The notes under the pieces are model-generated. The model was not told where the DNA came from. It ran no database searches and saw only the letters and a list, made by a program, of their open reading frames with translations. 64,000 nt of DNA from assembly GCF_035207705.1 (NCBI RefSeq), contig NZ_CP128187.1, forward strand, positions 806,001-870,000. Reading direction: 5' to 3'. Positions 1 through 8,868 of this stretch are shown here, one piece after another (position 1 is the stretch's first letter; each line of letters opens with the position of its first letter). Source of the stretch: Maribacter sp. BPC-D8. GTDB taxonomy: Bacteria > Bacteroidota > Bacteroidia > Flavobacteriales > Flavobacteriaceae. Position numbers and translations under genes: made by a program.

Positions 1-372
1 AATAATGCGCTCAATAGCATTAGAAGACATGCCCATTTCGTAAACCGCAGTACCGTTATTTAATAATGAACTAATTAGCCCAGTGAGTGCAGTAATTGGA
101 GCTGGCGGACTCACTTGATGTCCTATATACTTAGGATGGTGTACGTAGGTGGTACGTTTTATTATTTCTGGAAAAAGGTCTGTTTCAATACCATCGGTTA
201 AAAAAATCTTCCAGAATTCTAATTCCTTTTCAGGTTCGTTCCAGTTGATAGCATTACGAGAAGAAGCATTTAGTTTATCCTCTAAGTGAGAAGTCAATTG
301 GTCGATTAGAATATGACCATTCGAATTGAAATCGGAAGTATTATAAACCTGTTCAAGTAATTTTTTATGCAT
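1..372 (-). CDS. PLP-dependent decarboxylase, N-terminal part (cut by window edge)
   Basis: The frame is open from an ATG at 372 to the first base of the window, giving the first 124 residues. The translation starts MHKKLLEQVYNTSDF and later contains HHPKYIGHQVSPPAP and NNGTAVYEMG. That arrangement is typical of the N-terminal segment of group II pyridoxal-phosphate decarboxylases (glutamate, tyrosine or diaminobutyrate decarboxylase-like). The PLP-lysine region lies outside the window, so the substrate cannot be named. The gene is preceded on its own strand by the terminator of the fad operon, so it is probably a separate transcription unit. An aminotransferase-fold protein of another class is the main alternative. 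Confidence 0.72.
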   Translation of the reverse strand, partial: MHKKLLEQVYNTSDFNSNGHILIDQLTSHLEDKLNASSRNAINWNEPEKELEFWKIFLTDGIETDLFPEIIKRTTYVHHPKYIGHQVSPPAPITALTGLISSLLNNGTAVYEMGMSSNAIERII

Positions 373-413
373 GGTTTAAAAGTAGTCGCAATATCAATAT
401 TTACCAAACAAAA

Positions 414-437
414 AAACCGCCCCAATTGGGACGGTTT
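414..437 (-). terminator. Rho-independent terminator of the fad operon
   Basis: AAACCG at 414-419 pairs with CGGTTT at 432-437, and CCC at 421-423 with GGG at 428-430, around an AATT loop. Read on the minus strand the stem ends in a run of T (CGGTTTTTTTG). It lies 38 bp beyond the fadE stop and ends the leftward fad operon before the decarboxylase gene. Confidence 0.8.
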
Positions 438-474
438 AATATTCAAGTTACCAAACAACAAAAGGTAATCTGAA

Positions 475-2286
475 TTAGTCAAACGTATAACCGTTATCTG
501 CAGCAACCTTATCGGCAATTTGTGTGCGTAAGGCAACTACATTAGGGTAGTTTGTATATTTCGTGAAACGTTTAAGTCCCATTAACATCATTCTTTGCTC
601 ATCACCTTCAGCAAAAGAAACGATAGCTTCTTTTCCTTTATTAATGATGGTTTCAGTAGCACTGAATAAGTACAATCTAGACATGGCAATTTGAGTAGCT
701 TGTGCTTCTTCACCAAATCGTTTTGCATTTTTCTCTGTACGTAATAAAGCAGATTCTGCCATATATACTTCAATAAGAATATCAGATGCAGCCAACATTA
801 ATTGTTGGTGATTTTCTAATTCTGCTCCGTATTTCTGTACTGCAGATCCAGCAACCATTAAGAAAACCTTTTTAAGTCTCTTCAAGATATCTTTTTCTTC
901 AGCGAATAGTTCAGAAAAATCTGGTACATCGAAAGAAGGAATTCCCATTAACTCTTCACCAACAGCAGTTGCAGGACCTAAAAGATCAACATGACCTTTC
1001 ATTGCTTTTTTCACAAGCATACCCACTGCCAACATTCTGTTGATTTCGTTTGTACCTTCATAGATACGGGCAATTCTCGAATCTCTCCAAGCAGATTCCA
1101 TTGGTGTATCGGCACTAAAGCCCATACCTCCAAAAATCTGAATACCTTCATCTGTAGTTTTTTGACAATCTTCAGAAACAGCTACTTTTAGAATAGAACA
1201 TTCGATAGCATATTCTTCAACACCTTTAAGTTCAGCCTCTTGGTGTGTATTACCTTCCGCTTCACGCATAGCAATACGATCTTCTATATTTTTTGCAGCA
1301 CGGTAACTTGCAGATTCATCAACATAAACGCTAGTTGCCATTTCGGCAATTTTAGACTTAATAGCGCCAAAGTTCATAATCGGAGTTTTGAACTGAATAC
1401 GCTCGTTAGCATATTTAGTAGCTTCACCGATAACTCTTCTTTGTGCATCTAAACAAGCAGCCGCCAATTTAATACGACCTACGTTCAATGCATTCATTGC
1501 AATTTTGAATCCGTTACCTCTTGTAGATAACATATTCTCGACAGAAACTTTAGTTTCGTTAAAGAATACCTGACGCGTAGAAGAAGAGTGAATACCTAAT
1601 TTCTTTTCTTCATCACCTAAAGTAATACCGTTACTTGGGTCATTTTCTACAATGAAACCAGTAATATTCTTATCATCTTCAATACGAGCAAATACGATAA
1701 ACATGTTACAGAAGCCTGCGTTTGAAATCCACATTTTCTGACCTGTAATACTGTATGATTTTCCGTCATCAGAAAGAACAGCTTTAGTTTTTCCTGAGTT
1801 AGCATCAGAACCGGCACCTGGCTCAGTAAGGCAATAAGCGCCAAACCATTCTCCAGAAGCTAATCTTGGTACATATTTTTGTTTTTGCTCTTCAGATCCA
1901 TAAAGCGTAATTGGCATAGTTCCAATTCCTGTATGTGCTCCAAAAGCAGTACTGAAAGATCCAGTTGCTCCTGAAATGTAATCACATACTAACATGGTAG
2001 AAACAAATCCCATACCCATACCACCATATGATTCTGGTACAGCCACACTTAACAGTCCTAATTCACCAGCTTTACGCATGGTTTCTTCTGTAAAAGCGTA
2101 GTCTTTATTCTCAAAACGCTCCCAATGTGCCCAAAGTTCCCTGTCAACAAATTCTTTGGTGCTCTCACGCATCATGCGTTGCTCTTCATTCAAATCTTCT
2201 AATGTGAAAACATCTTCACAATTGGTTTCTTTGACAAGGAACTGTCCTCCTCTAAGAATATCTTTTTTTACTGTATCTGTACTCAT
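475..2286 (-). CDS. fadE: Acyl-CoA dehydrogenase (FadE type)
   Basis: FAD-dependent acyl-CoA dehydrogenase of 603 residues, the first oxidative step of beta-oxidation (acyl-CoA to trans-2-enoyl-CoA). Visible are the flavin/substrate motif YCLTEPGAGSDA at about 151-162, MWISNAG at about 185-191, the helical domain with NVGRI at about 268-272, and the family catalytic base in RIYEGTNEIN, which makes it Glu410. The length resembles the about 600-residue B. subtilis FadE rather than the about 380-residue short dehydrogenases; the extra C-terminal 170 residues are helical. It is last in marR-fadN-fadA-fadE on the minus strand, 77 bp after fadA. The partner electron-transfer flavoprotein is not in the window. 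Confidence 0.93.
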   Translation of the reverse strand: MSTDTVKKDILRGGQFLVKETNCEDVFTLEDLNEEQRMMRESTKEFVDRELWAHWERFENKDYAFTEETMRKAGELGLLSVAVPESYGGMGMGFVSTMLVCDYISGATGSFSTAFGAHTGIGTMPITLYGSEEQKQKYVPRLASGEWFGAYCLTEPGAGSDANSGKTKAVLSDDGKSYSITGQKMWISNAGFCNMFIVFARIEDDKNITGFIVENDPSNGITLGDEEKKLGIHSSSTRQVFFNETKVSVENMLSTRGNGFKIAMNALNVGRIKLAAACLDAQRRVIGEATKYANERIQFKTPIMNFGAIKSKIAEMATSVYVDESASYRAAKNIEDRIAMREAEGNTHQEAELKGVEEYAIECSILKVAVSEDCQKTTDEGIQIFGGMGFSADTPMESAWRDSRIARIYEGTNEINRMLAVGMLVKKAMKGHVDLLGPATAVGEELMGIPSFDVPDFSELFAEEKDILKRLKKVFLMVAGSAVQKYGAELENHQQLMLAASDILIEVYMAESALLRTEKNAKRFGEEAQATQIAMSRLYLFSATETIINKGKEAIVSFAEGDEQRMMLMGLKRFTKYTNYPNVVALRTQIADKVAADNGYTFD

Positions 2287-2363
2287 GTTGTTAATAGTAT
2301 TTAGTATAAAGTAATTAGTATTAAGTATTAAGTAAATACTATAATATTAATTAGTGAAAGTTG
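2287..2363. repeat. Low-complexity short direct repeats between fadA and fadE
   Basis: The gap is nearly pure A/T plus G and consists of degenerate copies of a TTAGTATTAAGTA-like unit (for example AGTATTTAGTAT, AATTAGTATTAAG, TATTAAGTAAATAC). No hairpin with a T-run and no promoter of TAnnTTTG type was seen, so it does not obviously separate the two genes into different transcripts. Confidence 0.5.
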
Positions 2364-3554
2364 TTAATTTAAAAATTCAAATATTCCGGCTGCGCCTTGA
2401 CCTGTACCTACGCACATGGTAACCATACCGTATTTTCCTTGCATATCTCTTTTACGCATTTCGTCAAACAATTGTACAGATAATTTTGCTCCGGTGCATC
2501 CTAGTGGGTGACCAAGTGCAATTGCACCACCATTTACATTTACGATGTCTTGATTTATTTTCAATTCACGCATTACTGCCAAAGATTGTGAAGCGAAGGC
2601 TTCGTTCAATTCTATTAAATCAATGTCATTAAGCTTTAAACCTGCTTGTTTTAATGCCTTCGGAATAGCAGCAATAGGACCAATACCCATTATTCTAGGT
2701 GGTACACCAGCAGCAGCATAATTTACCAAACGAGCAATTGGTTCAAGATTTAATTCTTTTACCATTTCTTCACTCATTATTAAAACGAATGCGGCACCAT
2801 CACTCATTTGAGATGAGTTACCAGCAGTTACACTTCCGCCTGCTGCAAATACTGGGCGAAGTTTATTTAATACCTCTACAGAAGTTCCTTTTCTAGGTCC
2901 TTCATCTTTGGTTACTGTATACTTACGATGTGCTTTTTTTCCGTTAGCATCCAAATATGTTTCTTCTACTTCAATAGGTGCTATCTGACTTTGAAAACGG
3001 TCTTCTGCTTGTGCTTTTAAAGCTTTAATATGAGAGTTGTAAGCAAAATTATCTTGATCTTCACGAGATACTTTGTACTCATTTGCTACAGCTTCAGCAG
3101 TATTACCCATTCCCCAGTAGTAATCTTCATGACCAGAATTTGCTAAATCATAGTTCAATTCTGGTTTATTACCTGTCATTGGAACAGAGCTCATACTTTC
3201 TGCACCACCAGCAATGATACAATCAGCCATGCCAGCTTGAATTTTAGCAGCAGCAATACCAATCGTCTCTAGACCTGATGCACAGAATCTATTTACCGTT
3301 ACACCTGGTACATCAACAATATCTAATCCCATTAAAGAAATTAGTCTTGCCATGTTCAAACCTTGAGAACCTTCTGGCATCGCATTACCTACAATTACAT
3401 CATCAATACGTTTTTTGTCGAATTGTGGCAATTCCTTCATCATATACTCGATGGTTTCGGCAGCCAATTCATCTGTTCGCTTGAAACGGAAAACACCCTT
3501 CGGAGCTTTTCCAACAGCAGTTCTATATCCTTTTACTATATATGCAGTTTTCAT
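2364..3554 (-). CDS. fadA: Acetyl-CoA C-acyltransferase (3-ketoacyl-CoA thiolase)
   Basis: Thiolase of 396 residues that cleaves 3-ketoacyl-CoA to acetyl-CoA and a shortened acyl-CoA in the last step of the beta-oxidation cycle. The nucleophile lies in VNRFCASGLE (Cys91). The C-terminal signature GGAIALGHPLGCTGAK supplies His349, and MCVGTGQGAAG supplies the second catalytic Cys381. Length and motif spacing are normal for the family. It stands between fadN and fadE, which is also the order in the Bacillus fadNAE operon. Assignment to degradative thiolase rather than biosynthetic acetoacetyl-CoA thiolase rests mainly on this context. Confidence 0.94.
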   Translation of the reverse strand: MKTAYIVKGYRTAVGKAPKGVFRFKRTDELAAETIEYMMKELPQFDKKRIDDVIVGNAMPEGSQGLNMARLISLMGLDIVDVPGVTVNRFCASGLETIGIAAAKIQAGMADCIIAGGAESMSSVPMTGNKPELNYDLANSGHEDYYWGMGNTAEAVANEYKVSREDQDNFAYNSHIKALKAQAEDRFQSQIAPIEVEETYLDANGKKAHRKYTVTKDEGPRKGTSVEVLNKLRPVFAAGGSVTAGNSSQMSDGAAFVLIMSEEMVKELNLEPIARLVNYAAAGVPPRIMGIGPIAAIPKALKQAGLKLNDIDLIELNEAFASQSLAVMRELKINQDIVNVNGGAIALGHPLGCTGAKLSVQLFDEMRKRDMQGKYGMVTMCVGTGQGAAGIFEFLN

Positions 3555-3653
3555 TTTTTATGCTTTTGGCTATTAGCTTTTAGCTATTAGCATTTAATTG
3601 TTGTTTTATAATAGACCGATAGCTAATTGCTACAGGCTAACAGTTACGTAATT
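3555..3653. repeat. Degenerate GCTATTAGC-type repeats between fadN and fadA
   Basis: Two near-identical copies of GCTATTAGC separated by TTTTA lie at about 3569-3591. AGCTAATTGCTA and GGCTAAC follow at about 3620-3640 and resemble the same unit inverted. The unit differs from the one in the fadA-fadE gap. The spacer is 99 bp; no terminator is visible. Confidence 0.5.
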
Positions 3654-6059
3654 TTAGTTACGTAATGGCTTACCCGTTTTCAACATATGCTGAATACGTT
3701 CTAGAGTTTTTCTCTCTGTACATAGCGATAAGAAAGCTTCACGCTCTATATCTAATAGATATTGCTCAGATACTAAAGTAGGCTCTGATAAATCACCACC
3801 TGCCATTACATAAGCAAGTTTGTTAGCAATTTTCTTGTCGTGTTCGCTAATATAATGGCTAGCTTCCATAGCATCTGTACCTACAACGAACATACCTAAT
3901 GCTTGTTTACCTAGTACTTTAATATCATTGCGAGCTGCTGGCTGCGTGTATCCAGATTCTGCCATTAAAATTGCATGTGCTTTTGCAGTTGCAATTTGAC
4001 GGTCTTTATTAACCACTACAACATCTTTACCTTTTTGAAGCAATCCTAAATCAAAAGCTTCGTAGGCTGAAGTAGATACTTTTGCCATACCAATGGTCAA
4101 AAAGTATTCTTGCAAAACGTTTAATTCAACATCACCTTTCTTAAAAGTGTCTTGAGCACGTAATGCCATCTCTTTAGAGCCACCTCCACCAGGAAGAACA
4201 CCAACTCCAAATTCTACAAGTCCCATATAAGTCTCAGCTGCTGCAACAACCTTATCTGCGTGTAATGAAATTTCACAACCACCACCTAATGCCATACCAT
4301 GTGGGGCAGATATTGTTGGAATAGAAGAATAACGCATACGCATCATAGAATCTTGAAAGAATTTTATAGCCATGTTAAGCTCATCATATTCTTGCTCGAC
4401 AGCCATCATAAAAATCATACCAATATTTGCACCTACAGAGAAATTCGGAGCTTGGTTACCAACAACCAGACCTTGAAAATCTTTTTCGGCTATGTCTATT
4501 GCTTTATTCAAGCCAGTTAGAACATCACCACCAATGGTATTCATTTTCGATTGGAATTCTACATTCAAAATTCCATCACCTATATCTTCTACAACAACGC
4601 CAGCATTTTTAAATACTTCTTTTGATTTTCTAATATTATCTAATATGATAAATGAATCTTGTCCAGGAATTTTTTCCATGGATTTTTTCGGAATATCATA
4701 AAAATAAGTGCTTCCTTCTTTTACTGAGTAAAAAGAATCTTTGCCAGCAGATTTCATTTCTTGAATCCAAGCAGCAGCTTCTAAGCCTTCAGCTTTAATA
4801 AATTCAAGACCTTTTTCTAAACCTACGGCATCCCAAATTTGAAATGGACCATGTTCCCAGCCAAAACCAGCTTTCATGGCATCGTCAATTTTGTAAAGCT
4901 CATCTGTAATTTCAGGTATTCTATGAGAAACGTAAGCGAACAACTGTCCGAAACTCTTACGGTAGAATTCACCTGCTTTATCTTTTCCACCACAAAGTAC
5001 TGCAAAGCGATCAACTACTTTATCAACCGTTTTTGTTAATTCTAACGTGGCAAATTTTGCACTTTTTTTAGAACGATAATCCATCGTACCTAAATCAAGT
5101 GTTAATATTTCAGTTTTACCTTTTGCATCTTTCGATTTCTTATAGAAACCTTGTCCTGTTTTACTACCCAACCATTTGTTCTCCATCATGGTATTGATGA
5201 AACCTGGTAGTTTAAATAAATCGTGACGCTCATCATCTTTACAGTTATCATAAATACCATTGGCAACATGTACCAACGTATCTAAACCAACAACATCAAC
5301 AGTTCTGAATGTAGCAGATTTTGGTCTACCGATTACAGGACCAGTAAGCTTATCAACTTCTTCAACAGTCATATCCAAATCTTTTACCATATGGAAAAGG
5401 CTTTGAATACTAAAGATTCCAATTCTATTACCTATAAACGCAGGAGTATCTTTGGCAACTACAGATGTCTTGCCTAAAAATTGTTCTCCGTATCCATTCA
5501 AAAAGCTCAATACATCATCATCTGTTTTTGGACCAGGAATGATTTCAAAAAGTTTTAAGTAACGTGCAGGGTTGAAAAAGTGCGTTCCACAGAAATGCTT
5601 TTGAAAGTCATCACTTCTTCCTTCAGACATAAATTTGATAGGAATACCAGAAGTGTTAGAAGTAATTAAAGTACCTGGAGTACGATACTTTTCGATATTT
5701 TCAAATACTTGTTTTTTAATATCTAATCGTTCAACAACAACTTCAATAATCCAATCGACTTTAGATATTTTTGAAATATCATCTTCCATGTTACCCGTAG
5801 TAATACGATTGGCAAAATTTTGATGATAAATAGGTGATGGTTTTGACTTTAACGCTGCCGTTAAAGAATCATTTACCATTCTGTTGCGAACTACCTTGTC
5901 TTCTAAGGTTAAACCTTTCGCTTTCTCTTTGTCATTTAGTTCTCTAGGAACAATATCTAACAATAAAACCTCTACGCCAATATTTGCAAAATGACAGGCT
6001 ATACCGCTACCCATTATTCCTGAGCCAATGACCGCTACTTTTTTAATGTGCTTGTTCAT
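3654..6059 (-). CDS. fadN: 3-hydroxyacyl-CoA dehydrogenase / enoyl-CoA hydratase fusion
   Basis: Bifunctional beta-oxidation protein of 801 residues. The N-terminus has a Rossmann NAD site (VAVIGSGIMGSGIA, about 9-22) with the 3-hydroxyacyl-CoA dehydrogenase core through about residue 310, including GTHFFNPARYLKLFEIIPG and KDTPAFIGNRIG. A crotonase-type domain occupies about 500-690: GGCEISLHAD and GLVEFGVGVLPGGGGSKE. The dehydrogenase-first order is that of B. subtilis FadN (about 790 residues), not E. coli FadB, where the hydratase comes first. It is the first enzyme gene after marR (33 bp gap), followed by fadA and fadE, so three proteins cover the whole cycle. Confidence 0.92.
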   Translation of the reverse strand: MNKHIKKVAVIGSGIMGSGIACHFANIGVEVLLLDIVPRELNDKEKAKGLTLEDKVVRNRMVNDSLTAALKSKPSPIYHQNFANRITTGNMEDDISKISKVDWIIEVVVERLDIKKQVFENIEKYRTPGTLITSNTSGIPIKFMSEGRSDDFQKHFCGTHFFNPARYLKLFEIIPGPKTDDDVLSFLNGYGEQFLGKTSVVAKDTPAFIGNRIGIFSIQSLFHMVKDLDMTVEEVDKLTGPVIGRPKSATFRTVDVVGLDTLVHVANGIYDNCKDDERHDLFKLPGFINTMMENKWLGSKTGQGFYKKSKDAKGKTEILTLDLGTMDYRSKKSAKFATLELTKTVDKVVDRFAVLCGGKDKAGEFYRKSFGQLFAYVSHRIPEITDELYKIDDAMKAGFGWEHGPFQIWDAVGLEKGLEFIKAEGLEAAAWIQEMKSAGKDSFYSVKEGSTYFYDIPKKSMEKIPGQDSFIILDNIRKSKEVFKNAGVVVEDIGDGILNVEFQSKMNTIGGDVLTGLNKAIDIAEKDFQGLVVGNQAPNFSVGANIGMIFMMAVEQEYDELNMAIKFFQDSMMRMRYSSIPTISAPHGMALGGGCEISLHADKVVAAAETYMGLVEFGVGVLPGGGGSKEMALRAQDTFKKGDVELNVLQEYFLTIGMAKVSTSAYEAFDLGLLQKGKDVVVVNKDRQIATAKAHAILMAESGYTQPAARNDIKVLGKQALGMFVVGTDAMEASHYISEHDKKIANKLAYVMAGGDLSEPTLVSEQYLLDIEREAFLSLCTERKTLERIQHMLKTGKPLRN

Positions 6060-6092
6060 GTACTTTATGCTGTATTAATTTGATAAGTTGTA

Positions 6093-6524
6093 TTAAAATA
6101 ATTTTTTGTCTGCTATAAGTTTATTGATGGCATCTGTCACTTCAAAAAAACTATCTAGTTTTTCATCTGTCACTTCATTTTTTACTGCCTCATTAAATCT
6201 AAGAACGGTACTTTTAGAATCGTTCCTTTTCTCTAGTCCGAAGTCTGTTAAATAAATAAGAACTCCTCTGCCGTCTTTAGGGTTAGGTTTTCTTAAAATA
6301 AGACCTTTTTGTTCCATACTTTTTAAGATCCTAGAAAGGCTAGTCGCTTCCATTCCCATTTTTGGACCTAGGGAAGTAGATGGTGTGCCCGTTTTTGGAT
6401 CAATACTCAGTAATGTGAAACCAACAGCCATAGTAGAATCAAAATTCTTTGCTTCTTCATTATACATTCTAGCTACTGCTTGCCATGTAGCTCTCAACGC
6501 ATAATCTATCGTTGCTTCTTTCAT
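6093..6524 (-). CDS. MarR-family transcriptional regulator of the fad operon
   Basis: Winged-helix regulator of 143 residues. The recognition region MEATSLSRILKSMEQKGL (about 78-95) and the wing ILRKPNPKDGRGVLIYLTD are typical of MarR proteins. The N-terminal and C-terminal helices would form the dimer. It is the first gene of the marR-fadN-fadA-fadE unit, with 33 bp to fadN and no terminator between, so it is probably co-transcribed and autoregulated. A 48-bp perfect palindrome ends 19 bp upstream of the ATG at 6524 and covers the promoter. In B. subtilis the equivalent operon is controlled by a TetR-type FadR. An acyl-CoA ligand is a reasonable inference but is not shown by the sequence. 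Confidence 0.9.
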   Translation of the reverse strand: MKEATIDYALRATWQAVARMYNEEAKNFDSTMAVGFTLLSIDPKTGTPSTSLGPKMGMEATSLSRILKSMEQKGLILRKPNPKDGRGVLIYLTDFGLEKRNDSKSTVLRFNEAVKNEVTDEKLDSFFEVTDAINKLIADKKLF

Positions 6525-6542
6525 ACTCCTTTAGTTGGTTCC

Positions 6543-6550
6543 CAAATATA
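6543..6550 (-). promoter_or_regulatory. -7 box of the marR-fadNAE promoter
   Basis: On the minus strand the sequence is TATATTTG, a perfect TAnnTTTG -7 element of Bacteroidota promoters. It lies 18 bp before the marR start codon, implying a very short leader, and overlaps the left edge of the 48-bp palindrome. Nineteen bases upstream the -33 position reads ATG instead of TTG. Confidence 0.65.
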
Positions 6551-6591
6551 AGAAAATTTATTATGCATGCATAATAAATTTTCTTATATTT
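6544..6591. promoter_or_regulatory. 48-bp perfect palindrome, probable MarR operator
   Basis: A 24-base half site (AAATATAAGAAAATTT followed by ATTATGCA) is followed immediately by its exact reverse complement, centred between 6567 and 6568 on TGCATGCA. The inner part, TTATGCATGCATAA, is the right size and symmetry for one MarR dimer; the outer arms could hold further dimers. It covers the expected -40 to -7 region of the marR promoter, so bound protein should block transcription. Perfect symmetry over this length without a loop argues for a protein site or cruciform rather than an RNA hairpin. Confidence 0.8.
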
Positions 6592-6760
6592 TAGTTAATC
6601 AAATGTTACTAGCATAACTTAAGGCGTAATCATATATGTAATGTTTTTATGATCTATTTATTGTATAGAGGTTTGTTTATTAGCTAGATAGATGAAAAGT
6701 ATTTTTTTTGATATTAGGTACGTTATCACTTTTTTTTTGAAATACTTATATTAAAAACAA
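6592..6760. other. Intergenic stretch upstream of the fad promoter
   Basis: Together with the palindrome and terminator this makes a 317-bp gap without a gene. These 169 bases are very AT-rich with runs of T. I see no open frame, hairpin or tRNA here. Some of it may be upstream promoter DNA for marR. Confidence 0.4.
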
Positions 6761-6800
6761 AAGCCCAACTAAATACCTTTTTCAAGGTTTAGTTGGGCTT
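6761..6800 (-). terminator. Rho-independent terminator of the acyl-CoA synthetase gene
   Basis: AAGCCCAACTAAA at 6761-6773 is complementary to TTTAGTTGGGCTT at 6788-6800, a 13-bp stem. On the minus strand it is followed by TTTGTTTTT. It lies 42 bp past the stop of the minus-strand synthetase gene and insulates it from the fad promoter. Confidence 0.85.
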
Positions 6801-6841
6801 CATAATTTATTACTATTAAATTATTTGATGATATTTAAGAA

Positions 6842-8614
6842 TCAATGCTCATAAATATCATTATATAGATTGATATATTTTTGCTTAATAATCTTTCTTT
6901 TCATTTTCATAGTAGGTGTAAGGTGTCCTTCTTCCATGCTCCAAACATCAGGGGTTAGTCTAAATTGTTTGATTTTCTCCCATTTGGCAAAATTTTCATT
7001 TGCTAGAGCTACTTCTTCATTAATTCTGGCAATAACTTTTTCGTTAGTTGCGATATCAGTATTATCGCTAATAGAAATATTCTTCCTTTTAGCCCATTCT
7101 TTAATATACTCAAAATTTGGCTGTATTAATGCAGCAGGCATTTTCTCGCTTTCACCGACTACCATAATTTGCTCTATGAATTGCGACTGTTTAAAGCGAT
7201 TTTCTAAAAGTTGAGGAGCGACATATTTACCACCAGAGGTTTTAAACATTTCTTTTTTACGATCTGTAATCTTTAAGAATCCGTCACTATCTAATTCACC
7301 AATATCACCAGTTAAGAAATAACCATCAACGATAACCTCTTTAGTTTTTGCTTCGTCTTTATAATAGCCTAGCATAACTTGTGGTCCCTTAATGCATATT
7401 TCACCATCTGCAGCAATCTTAACTTCAGTGTGGTCTATAGGTTTACCAACACTACCAATTCTGAATCCGCCTTCACGCATATCATTAACCGAAATTACGG
7501 GTGAAGTTTCAGATAATCCGTACCCTTCCATGAGTCCGAATTCTGCGGCATTAAAAATTCTAGATAATCTTGGTTGTAAAGCTGCGCTACCAGAGGCAAT
7601 TAAACCTAGGTTACCACCTAAACCTTCTTTCCACTTACTGAAAATTAATTTTCTGGCAATAGAGAGTTGTGTTTCGTACCACCATCCGTTTTGACCGTAT
7701 GGTTCATATCTAAGACCCAAGTCTACAGCCCAAAAGAATAGTTTCTTTTTAATACCGGTTAGCTCTGTTCCTTTGGCGTAGATTTTATCATACACCTTTT
7801 CTAAAAGTCTTGGTACCGCTGTCATTACATGCGGACTAGTTTCTTTTAAATTATCGCTTATTTTATCTAAAGATTCAGCATAGTAAATAGAAACACCTCT
7901 AAATTGATATAAGTAAATTAACATTCGCTCATATACATGGCATAGAGGTAAGAAACTTAATGCTTTTGTTTTTCCGTCTTCTATCGGGAAGCGCTTAGAA
8001 CTTTCAATGGCATTAGTTACCAAATTATTATGCGATAGCATAACACCTTTAGGTCTACCTGTTGTACCTGAAGTATAAATTAATGTTGCCAAATGGTTTG
8101 GTGTAACGGCATTCATTAATTTTTCAACTTCATCTTGATTAGATGTATCTGTACCTAATTCTAAAACCTTTTCCCAGCTATCGCAATTAGAGACCTCTTC
8201 AAAAGAATAGACATTTTCTAAGCTTTTGACTTGATCTTTAATTGAAAGCACTTTTTCATATACTTCATTGCAAGAAACAAAACAGAATTTTGCTTCTGAG
8301 TGATTAAGCACATAGGCGTAATCTTCTTCAGATATCGTTGGGTAAATTGGTACGTTCTGAGCACCAAGTTGAAGAATACCGATGTCCATAATATTCCACT
8401 CCGTTCTGTTGGTGAGTGATATTACGGCAATCTTGTCATTAGGTTTTACCCCTAGGCGCAAAAGACCACGACTAATGGTGTTTGCTTTATCTATATATTC
8501 TTGAGTAGATGTTTTTATCCACTCTCCATTTTTTTTTGACACCAATGCCTCTTTTAAGGCATGCTTTTCAAGCTGATAATATGGAAAGTCGAAAAGACGG
8601 GTTACTTTTTGCAT
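6842..8614 (-). CDS. Long-chain acyl-CoA synthetase (AMP-forming)
   Basis: ANL-superfamily adenylating enzyme of 590 residues that activates fatty acids to acyl-CoA with ATP. The phosphate loop is TLIYTSGTTGRPKGVML (about 178-194), the adenine-side motif EGYGLSETSP (about 362-371), and the hinge region YFLTGDIGELDSDGFLKITD precedes RKKEMFKTSGGKYV. The C-terminal lysine region (HLTPTMKMKRK) is present. Length and hinge motif match bacterial FAA/FadD-like long-chain synthetases. It has its own terminator and lies upstream of the marR-fadNAE operon on the same strand, so it probably supplies substrates for that pathway. Confidence 0.9.
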   Translation of the reverse strand: MQKVTRLFDFPYYQLEKHALKEALVSKKNGEWIKTSTQEYIDKANTISRGLLRLGVKPNDKIAVISLTNRTEWNIMDIGILQLGAQNVPIYPTISEEDYAYVLNHSEAKFCFVSCNEVYEKVLSIKDQVKSLENVYSFEEVSNCDSWEKVLELGTDTSNQDEVEKLMNAVTPNHLATLIYTSGTTGRPKGVMLSHNNLVTNAIESSKRFPIEDGKTKALSFLPLCHVYERMLIYLYQFRGVSIYYAESLDKISDNLKETSPHVMTAVPRLLEKVYDKIYAKGTELTGIKKKLFFWAVDLGLRYEPYGQNGWWYETQLSIARKLIFSKWKEGLGGNLGLIASGSAALQPRLSRIFNAAEFGLMEGYGLSETSPVISVNDMREGGFRIGSVGKPIDHTEVKIAADGEICIKGPQVMLGYYKDEAKTKEVIVDGYFLTGDIGELDSDGFLKITDRKKEMFKTSGGKYVAPQLLENRFKQSQFIEQIMVVGESEKMPAALIQPNFEYIKEWAKRKNISISDNTDIATNEKVIARINEEVALANENFAKWEKIKQFRLTPDVWSMEEGHLTPTMKMKRKIIKQKYINLYNDIYEH

Positions 8615-8868
8615 ACTTTATTTCTAATAGAATATGCAAAATAGTGAAAGAACTCGATATTTTAAAATTGTATTGCTAAATAAACTAGCATCTTATTACA
8701 ATATTCTTAATTGTAGACTTTTACAGTGCAAAGTATCGAAAATTACCATTTATCTACAATAAATTGTATTTGAGCGTGTTATGTATACATCTCAAGCTAA
8801 TGTAGGAAAATTCTTTAAAAAGTTAAACTAGATTTGAGTAGAAAATTTTATTTAAAAATTATTCGAAT

